Shown here: positions 23,480-30,850 of the stretch, piece by piece | Layout: every line of letters starts with the position of its first letter | Numbering within the stretch: the stretch's first letter is position 1 | DNA from: Alphaproteobacteria bacterium | Lineage (GTDB): Bacteria; Pseudomonadota; Alphaproteobacteria; Rs-D84 | Reading direction: 5' to 3' | Assembly: GCA_017520675.1 (NCBI GenBank) | Contig: JAFXFG010000006.1 | Span: 1-53,352, forward strand | DNA: 53,352 nucleotides | Translations under genes and position numbers: made by a program | The notes under the pieces: model-generated | What the model saw: only the letters and a program-made list of their open reading frames with translations | Databases searched by the model: none | What the model was told of the DNA's origin: nothing

Positions 23480-24573
23480 AACCGATATTATTTAACTTCA
23501 CAGATTCAGAACTAGAAAATTATATTGTACAAATGGGCCAGCCAAAATTTCGTGCGCGTCAGTTGCGCGAATGGCTAATGCGTGGCGCGCCAAATTTTTC
23601 TGTTATGAAGAATATCCCAGAAACCCTGCGTAATGATTTAGATGCCGTTGCCCAGACTTTGCCAACCAAGATTATAAAAAAACTTGAATCATCGGACGGC
23701 GAAACGACCAAGTTTTTATTGGAATTACCGGACGGGGAACAGATTGAATCTGTATTGATGCGCACGACATACGGCAACAGTGTCTGTGTCAGTTCTCAGG
23801 CGGGTTGTGCGATGGGGTGCAAATTTTGTGCCAGTACATTACTTGGCTTAAAGCGCAATTTATCATCGAACGAGATTTTATCTCAGGTCTTAACTGCCCA
23901 ATGGGAATTGCGCAGCGCCAGAAATTCTGCAAGCAACATTCGCCCAAATGGCGATGCGAATAATGGCGATGTATCACATATTGTCATAATGGGAACGGGC
24001 GAGCCTTTACAAAACACAGAAAATGTAATTGATTTTATAGAGCGTGCAAATTCCACCTTGGGCATATCATGGCGACGCATAACACTTTCTACCTGTGGGA
24101 TTGTTGATGGCATAGACCGTTTAATTGAATGGGGCCGTCCAATAAATCTTGCGATATCATTGCATGCGCCAACTGATGAATTGCGTTCCCAGATAATGCC
24201 GATAAACAACCGCTATTGTCTGTCTGATGTATTATCTGCCGCGTGGCGTTTTACAGACCTGCACAATCGCCAATTGATGATAGAATATATTTTACTGGGG
24301 CGCAAAGACGAAAACGGTGAAACATACTTGTATAATGCCACCCCTGAATATGCAGAAAAACTATCTGAATTATTATCAGGAAAAAATTGTATGGTTAATT
24401 TGATTCCATGGAACACCGTTGACGAGCGTGATTTTGCATCATTATCAGGTAATGCGGTTCACAGATTTCAAGACATTTTGATTAAGAACGGAATCCATAC
24501 CCGTATTCGTCGCGAACGTGGTACAGACATTGGTTCTGCTTGTGGTCAGTTGCGTCTGAACAATGCAAAATAA
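23476..24573 (+). CDS. rlmN: Dual-specificity rRNA/tRNA adenine C2-methyltransferase RlmN
   Basis: 365 residues. The radical-SAM cluster motif is CAMGCKFC with Cys at 111, 115 and 118, in the context SSQAGC. The MGTGEPLQN and STCGIVDGI segments and the C-terminal RRERGTDIGSACGQL with the mechanistic Cys match RlmN. It methylates C2 of A2503 in 23S rRNA and A37 of some tRNAs. The start overlaps the surA stop by ATGA. An additional ~15-residue insertion near ARNSASNIRPNGDA lies before the SAM-binding segment. Confidence 0.95.
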   Translation: MKPILFNFTDSELENYIVQMGQPKFRARQLREWLMRGAPNFSVMKNIPETLRNDLDAVAQTLPTKIIKKLESSDGETTKFLLELPDGEQIESVLMRTTYGNSVCVSSQAGCAMGCKFCASTLLGLKRNLSSNEILSQVLTAQWELRSARNSASNIRPNGDANNGDVSHIVIMGTGEPLQNTENVIDFIERANSTLGISWRRITLSTCGIVDGIDRLIEWGRPINLAISLHAPTDELRSQIMPINNRYCLSDVLSAAWRFTDLHNRQLMIEYILLGRKDENGETYLYNATPEYAEKLSELLSGKNCMVNLIPWNTVDERDFASLSGNAVHRFQDILIKNGIHTRIRRERGTDIGSACGQLRLNNAK

Positions 24574-24599
24574 GTTTAGGAAATAATTTACGCACACCG

Positions 24600-25568
24600 C
24601 TACATTTTATAAATTCGCAGGAACGAAACATTTGATGTGCCTGTACTGCCTGAACCGCCATCCCCACCATCGATTTTTATGTTGTATGTTGTGCCAGAAC
24701 GTATTGCACCACCGCCCCCACCACCGCCATATGCAGTTACGGTTTCGCCACCACAATTATAAGATATGTTTTTACCGCCTTTCCCGCCTGTTGCAGTTAC
24801 AAGTTCTGAACAATCAAAAGTTGTGCATGATGTAACATTGCCACCATCACCGCCAGAATCAGTTGAACCATCTTGTCCAATATTTCTTTCAACAATATCA
24901 GAATGTGATCCGCTATTAATCCCAACTTCTTTATTTGCTGGGATATTTGGTGCCCCGCCACCGCCTCCACCATTAACATAAATAGCACTGCTACTGCTAG
25001 CCCCATAAAAAACAGCCCTGGATGTTTGGGTTTGTGTAAAATTATTACCGCCACCGCCTGCGCCATAATCAATATTAGTGATTCCTGTTGCTGTGTTTTT
25101 AGAAGTTATTGCACAAATATTCCCAACGCCACCATTTGCGCGCCATACCTTGTCATTTACAACCAATATTGAATCCACACCCGATGCACCACCACCAAAT
25201 GCCCCCGTATAGTTACCAGATGAGTTTAAATTAACGCCGCCTGCATTTCCGTCCCCGCCACGCAGTGCATAAACAGTTGTGGCCTCTGATATGCTAAACA
25301 AGGCAGATATTGTTTTGACGAAATCTAAATCTACCGCTTCCAAGCAATATTCATTCATTGTGCCAACACCACCACGCAATTCTGCACGATAGCACCCAGG
25401 TTGCAAAACAATTTCATTACAGGTATTAAAATTAGTTGCTTCAAAAACTAATTCTTCACTGCCGGTCAGTACACATTGTCCTGCTGGCACATTATCAATT
25501 GCCTGATATATATCACCTGTTGTTGTTTTAAAAAATAAAGTTTGTAATAAAATTAACGGTACCAACAT
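24600..25568 (-). CDS. Glycine-rich repeat protein 1
   Basis: 322 residues, paralogous to the gene upstream. A short hydrophobic N terminus runs into FFKTTTGDIYQAI, then a CYRAELRGG strand and many Gly-rich stretches with poly-Gly of six to eight residues. The C terminus is DGGDGGSGSTGTSN followed by SFLRIYKM. Both paralogs share the pattern ALRGGDGN, GGGASGVDSILVV and RANGG.G. Such glycine-rich domains occur in phage tail adhesins and bacterial surface proteins. No obvious anchor is present. It starts 4 bases after the stop of the next gene on the same transcript. Function unknown. Confidence 0.7.
   Translation of the reverse strand: MLVPLILLQTLFFKTTTGDIYQAIDNVPAGQCVLTGSEELVFEATNFNTCNEIVLQPGCYRAELRGGVGTMNEYCLEAVDLDFVKTISALFSISEATTVYALRGGDGNAGGVNLNSSGNYTGAFGGGASGVDSILVVNDKVWRANGGVGNICAITSKNTATGITNIDYGAGGGGNNFTQTQTSRAVFYGASSSSAIYVNGGGGGGAPNIPANKEVGINSGSHSDIVERNIGQDGSTDSGGDGGNVTSCTTFDCSELVTATGGKGGKNISYNCGGETVTAYGGGGGGGAIRSGTTYNIKIDGGDGGSGSTGTSNVSFLRIYKM
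24632..24670 (-). repeat. Near-identical segment shared with 25609-25648
   Basis: About 38 bases coding the DGG.GGSGSTGTSN end differ from the copy at 25609-25648 at only one or two positions, although the rest of the two genes has diverged. This suggests recent gene conversion or shuffling of the 3' end. Confidence 0.75.
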
Positions 25569-25572
25569 TGTA

Positions 25573-26526
25573 TTATCCTATTTTAAATATTTTAATAAAG
25601 CTGTCGTTTGATGTGCCTGTACTGCCTGAACCGCCATCCCCGCCATCAAAACAGTCTGTTCCACAATATGGGTCTGAATAACCGTCCTTGCAAAATTCAC
25701 TCCATGGATACATACAAATTCCACCACCGCCACCACCACCATATGAAATTGCTGTTTGTCCATTACAGTTAAATGTTGTGTTTGTCCCCCCACTACCACC
25801 GTACCCCGTATTTTTATTCATGGAATTTTCTTTGGTGTTTGTAATATCTGCACCGTTTTGTGCGATTGAATCTGCAGATGCGCCATTTCCACCATCAGCA
25901 CACTTGAAAAAAACTCCCGTTACCTTCGGACCATATTTCATGAACAACCCACTTGCAGAACCGGCCCCGCCATAACATGCTTTAGAAAGTGAAGAGTTGC
26001 CTGCGATTTGACCAAGTGCATTAATTCCATTCAAACTAAATCCTAAGCATCTGGTGCCAGTACCCCCGTTTGCACGAATTGTACGATTACCAACAACCAG
26101 TATTGAATCCACGCCCGACGCACCGCCACCTGGGATTTGATGAATGTTCACTGTTGCGCTATTGTTGCCATCTCCGCCACGCAGTGCATAAAGCGTTGTC
26201 GCTGTGTTTAATTTAAATATGTTTGATGTTATATCACCCAGTGCATTTTTTGTCCCTGTTCCCGAACTACATCGATATGGCTTCCCACCTGTGCCACCGC
26301 GCATTTCCACGCGATATATTCCCGCAGGCAATTCAAAACTTTGACAAGTGTTAATTGTATTTTCTTCATAAACCAGTGTTTCGGACGCGTCAAACACCCC
26401 ACCGCCCACAGGCATAACTGCAACATGATATATTTCCCCATCTGCATTTTTTATATGCAACGCAGGCGAAGTTAATTGTTGGGCATGCGCGACTATTTCA
26501 ATATCACCGATATGTAAAACTGGCAT
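25573..26526 (-). CDS. Glycine-rich repeat protein 2
   Basis: 317 residues. The N terminus (MPVLHIGDIEIVAHAQ, then LHIKNADGEIYHVAV) is not a signal peptide and resembles the adaptor-like start of phage tail proteins. A Gly-rich body follows with the same blocks as its paralog (YRVEMRGG, ALRGGDGN, GGGASGVDSILVV, RANGGTG). The Cys content is high (about ten). A strong AGGAGG lies 9 bases before the ATG at 26526. An intrinsic terminator and the structured RNA element E1 lie directly upstream, so expression may depend on read-through. Confidence 0.72.
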   Translation of the reverse strand: MPVLHIGDIEIVAHAQQLTSPALHIKNADGEIYHVAVMPVGGGVFDASETLVYEENTINTCQSFELPAGIYRVEMRGGTGGKPYRCSSGTGTKNALGDITSNIFKLNTATTLYALRGGDGNNSATVNIHQIPGGGASGVDSILVVGNRTIRANGGTGTRCLGFSLNGINALGQIAGNSSLSKACYGGAGSASGLFMKYGPKVTGVFFKCADGGNGASADSIAQNGADITNTKENSMNKNTGYGGSGGTNTTFNCNGQTAISYGGGGGGGICMYPWSEFCKDGYSDPYCGTDCFDGGDGGSGSTGTSNDSFIKIFKIG

Positions 26527-26549
26527 TGTGTCCTCCTATATTTTGCAAT

Positions 26550-26579
26550 TAAAAAACCGCAATGGAAATCATTTGCGGT
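26550..26579 (-). terminator. Terminator between RNA element E1 and the glycine-rich genes
   Basis: On the minus strand ACCGCAAATG-attt-CATTGCGGT (one bulged base) is followed by six T. It ends 23 bases before the start codon of the glycine-rich gene, with that gene's Shine-Dalgarno in between. Confidence 0.8.
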
Positions 26580-26792
26580 CGGGGAGTTCACAAATCACCT
26601 AAAAGTCTGATTCCGCCAGCCTTCGGGAAACCCTGTTGTATAAACCGACGGCCCCCCGACCTTTTACGGCTGGTGGGGATACAATAAAAGACGCCTCCGC
26701 GTCTTTATTCTTCTGCGGATTCAGCACCGTTTTGCGATGCCGCTTTTAGGAGAGCTTGTGACAGCCCCGAACCAAATTCCCATCTGGTTCTG
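26551..26792 (-). ncRNA. Candidate structured RNA E1
   Basis: A ~240-base non-coding unit with its own promoter and terminator. In order on the minus strand it has a 5' hairpin (GAACCA/TGGTTC, 26790-26769), TTCGGGGC, a GCATCG/CGGTGC hairpin, GACGC-ggag-GCGTC, and a nested element: outer stem CCCCGAC (26660-26654) with GTCGGGG (26584-26578), inner stem CCGTCGG with CCGAAGG (one mismatch) and a GGG/CCC tip. Element E2 has the same order of parts with different stem sequences. I do not recognise it with certainty; the nested part recalls phage C4-type antisense RNA. Confidence 0.6.
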
Positions 26793-26798
26793 TTTCAA

Positions 26799-26828
26799 AC
26801 TATATCATATATCCTATTTTTTTGTAAA
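26799..26828 (-). promoter_or_regulatory. Promoter of E1
   Basis: On the minus strand TTTACA (26828-26823), 18-base spacer, TATAGT (26804-26799). The predicted start is about 26792, just before the first hairpin. Confidence 0.6.
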
Positions 26829-26854
26829 TATAAAATTTATCAACACACAAAGAA

Positions 26855-26886
26855 TAAAAAACACCGGCGGGGAAGAATGCCGGTGT
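26855..26886 (-). terminator. Terminator of E2
   Basis: ACACCGGC-10 bases-GCCGGTGT followed on the minus strand by TTTTTATT. Confidence 0.85.
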
Positions 26887-27191
26887 TCTTTTCTGTGTTT
26901 TGGCACAGAAACTGTCTATGTGAAAAAAATCACATTATTTATAGAAAAAACCGCCGCAGAAAAAAATGGCTGTCGGGGTGTTAGAAAAAACGTCAACAAT
27001 TCCGTTCCCGTCGGCCTTAGGGGACAACGCCCCCTGTTTTATAACCGACGGCACCCCGACAAAAGGGGTTAAGGGTACAAAAAATAGCGCCTCGCCGCGC
27101 CATCTATGCACGGATTTCCAGTATGATTTTTTCTCATACGGATTGTTGAAAGGCTTTTCTAAGGCCCCGAAAACGCATCCCTGCGAATTCA
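26855..27191 (-). ncRNA. Candidate structured RNA E2
   Basis: A ~335-base non-coding unit, paralogous to E1. Minus-strand order: 5' hairpin CGCA-GGGA-TGCG (27185-27174), TTCGGGGC, GTATGA/TCATAC hairpin, a GC-rich hairpin near 27090-27103, then the nested element with a perfect outer stem GTCGGGGTG/CACCCCGAC (27060-27052 with 26980-26972), inner stem CCGTCGG/CCGACGG (27051-27045 with 27014-27008) and GGGG/CCCC tip. Two further hairpins follow before the terminator. Stem bases differ from E1 while pairing is kept. Possible short reading frames here are not conserved between E1 and E2. Confidence 0.6.
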
Positions 27192-27197
27192 AGTCAA

Positions 27198-27226
27198 ATT
27201 ATAACATATGTTTGTACAGATTTCAA
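27198..27226 (-). promoter_or_regulatory. Promoter of E2
   Basis: On the minus strand TTGAAA (27226-27221), 17-base spacer, TATAAT (27203-27198). It starts four bases after the porin stop codon, so E2 is its own transcription unit. Confidence 0.75.
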
Positions 27227-27229
27227 GTG

Positions 27230-28258
27230 CTAAAATACTAAGCGCAACCCCGCAGATATAAATGGTGTTCGTGATGTAATCCCCCCTGAAATCCATCCGT
27301 CAACAAATTCGCTGTACTTGTATCTGAACGAAGCAACCACCATATGGTCGGCAAAGTCATTAATATTTTTTTGCCACACACCTGTATCTGAAAACATATA
27401 AGTCATTGAAACACTATATTTTAGCAAATCATAACTAACCCCTGTGCCAACGACAAAGCCATCAGAAACAGGTCCAATTGGATTTTTATCATAAATCACG
27501 CGTGCAGTCGTGCCCCAAATCCAACTGTTATATTGCAGGTTCATCCCCAGTGATGCCTGTGCGCGCCAATCTGCTGTAACCCCTGGGGTATAAACTTCGT
27601 TATCAAAATCGTCAGGATTTTTCATAAAAGACACGCCAACAGAATATGCTGTTTTAACCTTACCGCTTGAATTTTTAATTTTTAAACCGCCATCAATTGC
27701 CCAGTCATAGTTATCTGTTAATCCTGCAACAGATATTCCGTACTGTACACCAGAAACCGGCGCAGACGCGACATTTGCCCGCAAAGAATTACTGCGTCCT
27801 GATGTAAGTGTTGTGTCTGCGATAACAGGGCCATCTGGGATAATCTTTTCGTTGAACAGTGGTCTGTCATTAATGCGCAATCCGCCCACATCTGGCAATC
27901 CTAAGCCCAGTTTTCGTGCGATTGAATCTGTAAAACCAACCTCAATCCTGCCCAAAGATTTTGATTCGACAAACGCAAATGTTTCGCGTGAAAAGTTCCC
28001 TTTATCCAATGCTGCCTGATCCATTGCATACACCAGACCAAATTTATATTCTGTATTTGCGGCATATGTTATTTGTCCGCGCACACGCCAATCCCCGATA
28101 AACAGTGGTGATTCCAAGTCTGGTTCAATCATACCAACTGTACCATATCCGGTCAATTTAACGGAAATATTATTGTAATCAAATTGCAACGCGTGTGCGA
28201 ACTGTGGCAATACAGCACAAACCGCCACATATCCCAGTATTTTAATTGTTCTTTTCAT
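27230..28258 (-). CDS. Outer-membrane porin
   Basis: 342 residues from the ATG at 28258. A signal peptide ends near residue 24 (FAHALQ). The mature protein has alternating beta-strand patterns (VKLTGYGTVGM, WRVRGQITYAA, LGRIEVGFTDS) and ends in FISAGLRLVF with a terminal Phe, as in general trimeric porins. The gene starts one base after the rpoH stop, with GGAAAT inside the end of rpoH as ribosome site, so the two are cotranscribed and probably translationally coupled. That linkage of a porin with the heat-shock sigma factor is uncommon. Confidence 0.85.
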   Translation of the reverse strand: MKRTIKILGYVAVCAVLPQFAHALQFDYNNISVKLTGYGTVGMIEPDLESPLFIGDWRVRGQITYAANTEYKFGLVYAMDQAALDKGNFSRETFAFVESKSLGRIEVGFTDSIARKLGLGLPDVGGLRINDRPLFNEKIIPDGPVIADTTLTSGRSNSLRANVASAPVSGVQYGISVAGLTDNYDWAIDGGLKIKNSSGKVKTAYSVGVSFMKNPDDFDNEVYTPGVTADWRAQASLGMNLQYNSWIWGTTARVIYDKNPIGPVSDGFVVGTGVSYDLLKYSVSMTYMFSDTGVWQKNINDFADHMVVASFRYKYSEFVDGWISGGITSRTPFISAGLRLVF

Positions 28259-28259
28259 T

Positions 28260-29174
28260 TTATTTATTTCCATCTGCTTCGCTAAGTATTGCATCGCGTA
28301 GTTTTTTATATGCGCGTTCTTCGATTTGTCTGACGCGTTCGCGTGAAATTCCATATTTTTGCGACAGTGATTCCAGTGTCGCAACGGGCTGTTTCAATTT
28401 GCGTGCGACCAAGATTTCCCTGTCGCGTTCGGACATTTTTGCCAGATTTTTTTTCAGCAATTCGTATCCGCGTTTTCTGAATTCGACCTGTTCCAGTGTT
28501 TCTTCGATTGTATCGCCACCATCTGTCATATTAGACAGAATATCTGATGCGCCGTCATCTGAATTCATTGGTGCGTTCAGTGATAAATCGCGCGCGCCAA
28601 CGCGTGTTGCCATACGTGCGACATCTTTCTCGGGTACTTCCAGATAATTTGCGATTTGCTTTGTTTGTTCATCGCTAAGATTATTATCCATAATCCCCAG
28701 TGCGCGTTTTGCGCGTGCCAGATTAAAGAAAACCTTTTTTTGATTTGCGGATGTTCCGATTCGAACGATTGACCAGTTGTTCAAGATTGTTTCATATATT
28801 TCTGCCTTAATCCAGAACATTGCGTATGTTGAAAATCTGAACCCTTTTTCTGGGTCAAATTTTTGCACCGCCTGCATTAGTCCCATATTTCCGCTGGCAA
28901 TCAAATCAGCAACTGGTATTCCGTAATTTTTATAGTCGTATGCAACCGACACAACCAGACGCAGATGACTGACCACCAGTTTTTCTGCGGCAAACTTATC
29001 CTGATTTTTTACCCATTGTGTTGCGTATTCATATTCCTGTTCTGCCGTCAGTACAGGTATTTTCTGAACGGTTTGTATATATTGTGCCAGTCCACTTTCA
29101 TCACTGACCCCGCGTGCAGCAACAATAGAAGTGTTTTTTAATACTGGTATTGTGTTCTTGATTTCCTTTTTCAT
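28260..29174 (-). CDS. rpoH: RNA polymerase heat-shock sigma factor RpoH
   Basis: 304 residues from the ATG at 29174. Region 2 (SHLRLVVSVAYDYKNYGIPVADLI and KGFRFSTYAMFWIKAEI), the RpoH box QKKVFFNLA (about 145-153) and region 4 (ESLSQKYGISRERVRQIEERA) identify sigma-32. It directs transcription of chaperone and protease genes during heat stress. The 5' end lies close behind a -10-like TATACT (29184-29189), nine bases from the ATG, with no clear Shine-Dalgarno. Divergent from the YfgM-like gene. Confidence 0.93.
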   Translation of the reverse strand: MKKEIKNTIPVLKNTSIVAARGVSDESGLAQYIQTVQKIPVLTAEQEYEYATQWVKNQDKFAAEKLVVSHLRLVVSVAYDYKNYGIPVADLIASGNMGLMQAVQKFDPEKGFRFSTYAMFWIKAEIYETILNNWSIVRIGTSANQKKVFFNLARAKRALGIMDNNLSDEQTKQIANYLEVPEKDVARMATRVGARDLSLNAPMNSDDGASDILSNMTDGGDTIEETLEQVEFRKRGYELLKKNLAKMSERDREILVARKLKQPVATLESLSQKYGISRERVRQIEERAYKKLRDAILSEADGNK

Positions 29175-29183
29175 AACTTTTAT

Positions 29184-29210
29184 AGTATAACATAATTTAA
29201 TAATTATCAA
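29184..29210 (-). promoter_or_regulatory. Possible rpoH promoter
   Basis: On the minus strand TTGATA (29210-29205), 15-base spacer, TATACT (29189-29184). The spacer is short; the -10 box is only nine bases from the start codon. Confidence 0.4.
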
Positions 29211-29228
29211 GCCACAGGAGAATTTATT

Positions 29229-29879
29229 ATGGCAACAATCTTAGAAAGAAATAAAAACATCAAAGCCCCCAAGAAAACATACGCAGAACATATGGAAGAT
29301 GCCCTTTATCGCGAGGTATGGGAGGATGTAAACAACGAAAAAACAATGCGCTTTATCAAGAAGTATTCGCGTCATATAATTTATGCGGTAATATTTGTTT
29401 TGTTGGTTGCGTCTGGTATTCAGATTGGTATGCGCACCTATCAGTCAAACAAGATTGCGACTGCGATTGCTTACGAAACAGCCTTGTCAAACATCGATGC
29501 AAATGCACTGGCTGCAATTTCAGAAAATACATCAGGTGCAACTGCGGACTTGGCGTTATTTCAATCTTATTTACTGGACAAGGACGAAAAGAAACTAGAA
29601 AAATTGGCGGAATCTGGCCACAGTCGTGATTATCGTGATTTGGCGCGTATTCATATTGTTGCGTTGCGTGGTGATACAATGTCTGCACCCCAGGTTGCAG
29701 AATATCTGTCAGATTTAACAACCGAAGATTCTCCGTATTATTACAATGCGATGTTGTTGATTGCACAAAAGTATTTGTCTGTTGGCGAACAAGATAACGC
29801 GAACAAATGGCTGGACCAGATTATCAATGACAAATCTGCACCGGCATCTATCGCAGGTGTTGCACAAACATTACGTTAA
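29229..29879 (+). CDS. YfgM-like membrane-anchored TPR protein
   Basis: 216 residues. A cytoplasmic N terminus (about 1-48) is followed by one membrane helix (about 49-68, HIIYAVIFVLLVASGIQIG) and a periplasmic TPR-like domain with LARIHIVAL and YYYNAMLLIAQKYLSVG. This matches the YfgM/TPR_21 family, which works with SecYEG and periplasmic chaperones. The BamB-like lipoprotein gene follows after 17 bases, the usual yfgM-bamB pairing. CAGGAG lies before the ATG. Confidence 0.82.
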   Translation: MATILERNKNIKAPKKTYAEHMEDALYREVWEDVNNEKTMRFIKKYSRHIIYAVIFVLLVASGIQIGMRTYQSNKIATAIAYETALSNIDANALAAISENTSGATADLALFQSYLLDKDEKKLEKLAESGHSRDYRDLARIHIVALRGDTMSAPQVAEYLSDLTTEDSPYYYNAMLLIAQKYLSVGEQDNANKWLDQIINDKSAPASIAGVAQTLR

Positions 29880-29896
29880 ATATCTTTGGGGGCACT

Positions 29897-30625
29897 ATGC
29901 GCAAGATTTATTTAGTAATATGCTGTATATTTTTGGTGTCTGCGTGTGATAAGCACGACCCGATTTTGACTGGTGTTCGAACCCCGATATTTGACAGTGG
30001 CAAGATTCGGGTTTTGAACCAGACTATAACAGATGTGCCGACAGGGGTGCATACATATGATAATTCTGCATGCAAATACACCCAAGATTCAAAAAACATA
30101 GTCTGGGACGGCACGCACAAGGTTTTTTCTGGTTTTGCAACGAATAATACAGTATCTGGCATTCGTACACCGATATGCAGTGGCAAATACTTATATGCGG
30201 GCCTATCAACGGGCGAAGTTGTAAAACTAAATCCAAAAAGTCGTTCTGTCTTGTGGATTGCAGACATATATCGTACCAGCAATTTAACCGGTGGTGCATC
30301 GATGGTTGATATTGTTGCGCCGATTGTGCCGTATGGTGATTCGGTTTATGTGGCTGGTCTGGGCGATGCTTTTTGTCGAATAAATGCGACCAGTGGTGCA
30401 AAGCACTGGTGTATTAATTTGTCTGTTGGTGTGCCGTTCATTCTGGCCGGTAATTATGCGTTTGTGGTATCTACAGATGGGAATTTGAATGCGGTTTCCG
30501 TGTCCAAGGGGCAGATTTATTGGCGTGCGCCCGTTTCTGCGCAGGTTGCACCGATTTATTCGGACGGTGTAATAACGGTTGGCAAAGAACGCATAAATGT
30601 TGCTGATGGTAAAAAAATAAAATAA
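29897..30625 (+). CDS. BamB-like PQQ-repeat lipoprotein (short)
   Basis: 242 residues. The lipobox is LVSAC with Cys at 17. Beta-propeller-like blades are seen as GKYLYAGLSTGEVVKLNPKS, DSVYVAGLGDAFCRINATSG and NYAFVVSTDGNLNAVSVSKG. BamB is an outer-membrane lipoprotein of the BAM complex of about 390 residues with eight blades; this one is far shorter and would form at most about four or five. Placement after the YfgM-like gene supports the family. It may be a reduced BamB. It ends at a terminator shared with tRNA-Val. Confidence 0.75.
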   Translation: MRKIYLVICCIFLVSACDKHDPILTGVRTPIFDSGKIRVLNQTITDVPTGVHTYDNSACKYTQDSKNIVWDGTHKVFSGFATNNTVSGIRTPICSGKYLYAGLSTGEVVKLNPKSRSVLWIADIYRTSNLTGGASMVDIVAPIVPYGDSVYVAGLGDAFCRINATSGAKHWCINLSVGVPFILAGNYAFVVSTDGNLNAVSVSKGQIYWRAPVSAQVAPIYSDGVITVGKERINVADGKKIK

Positions 30626-30628
30626 AAA

Positions 30629-30652
30629 AAAGCGCCAATTTGGCGCTTTAAA
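30629..30652. terminator. Bidirectional terminator
   Basis: AAAGCGCCA-att-TGGCGCTTT, T/A-rich on both sides, between the BamB-like gene and tRNA-Val. Confidence 0.75.
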
Positions 30653-30658
30653 AATTCG

Positions 30659-30735
30659 TGGTGGGTGTTGAGGGACTCAAACCCCCGACCCTCTCGGTGT
30701 AAACGAGATGCTCTAATCAACTGAGCTAAACACCC
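30659..30735 (-). tRNA. tRNA-Val (anticodon TAC)
   Basis: 77 bases with encoded CCA. The acceptor stem is GGGTGTT/AACACCC. The D arm is AGCTCAGTTGATTAGAGC. The anticodon loop TTTACAC carries TAC and is closed by TCTCG/CGAGA. The T loop is TTTGAGT. Confidence 0.95.
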
Positions 30736-30750
30736 GACAAAGCAAGCAAG

Positions 30751-30779
30751 ATAATATAATATATTTTTTTACTTGTCTA
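30751..30779 (-). promoter_or_regulatory. Promoter of tRNA-Val
   Basis: On the minus strand TAGACA (30779-30774), 17-base spacer, TATTAT (30756-30751). Confidence 0.6.
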
Positions 30780-30788
30780 GTATTTTTT

Positions 30789-30817
30789 TTGCGTTTTGTG
30801 TTTTTTTAGTTTAGAAT
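30789..30817 (+). promoter_or_regulatory. Promoter of the OmpA-family lipoprotein gene
   Basis: TTGCGT (30789-30794), 17-base spacer, TAGAAT (30812-30817), 34 bases before the start codon. Confidence 0.6.
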
Positions 30818-30850
30818 ACTTTTTGCAATAACATACAAAGGAGAAAACAT

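Noticed and set aside
26551..27191. E1/E2 as tmRNA or RNase P RNA
   Set aside because: No tRNA-like end (GGTTCGA...CCA) or tag frame, and none of the conserved RNase P core motifs is present.
26737..27241. Three short reading frames in the RNA region (26737-27072 plus, 26935-27192 minus, 26966-27241 plus)
   Set aside because: They cross hairpins, terminators and promoters and have no counterpart in the paralogous element.
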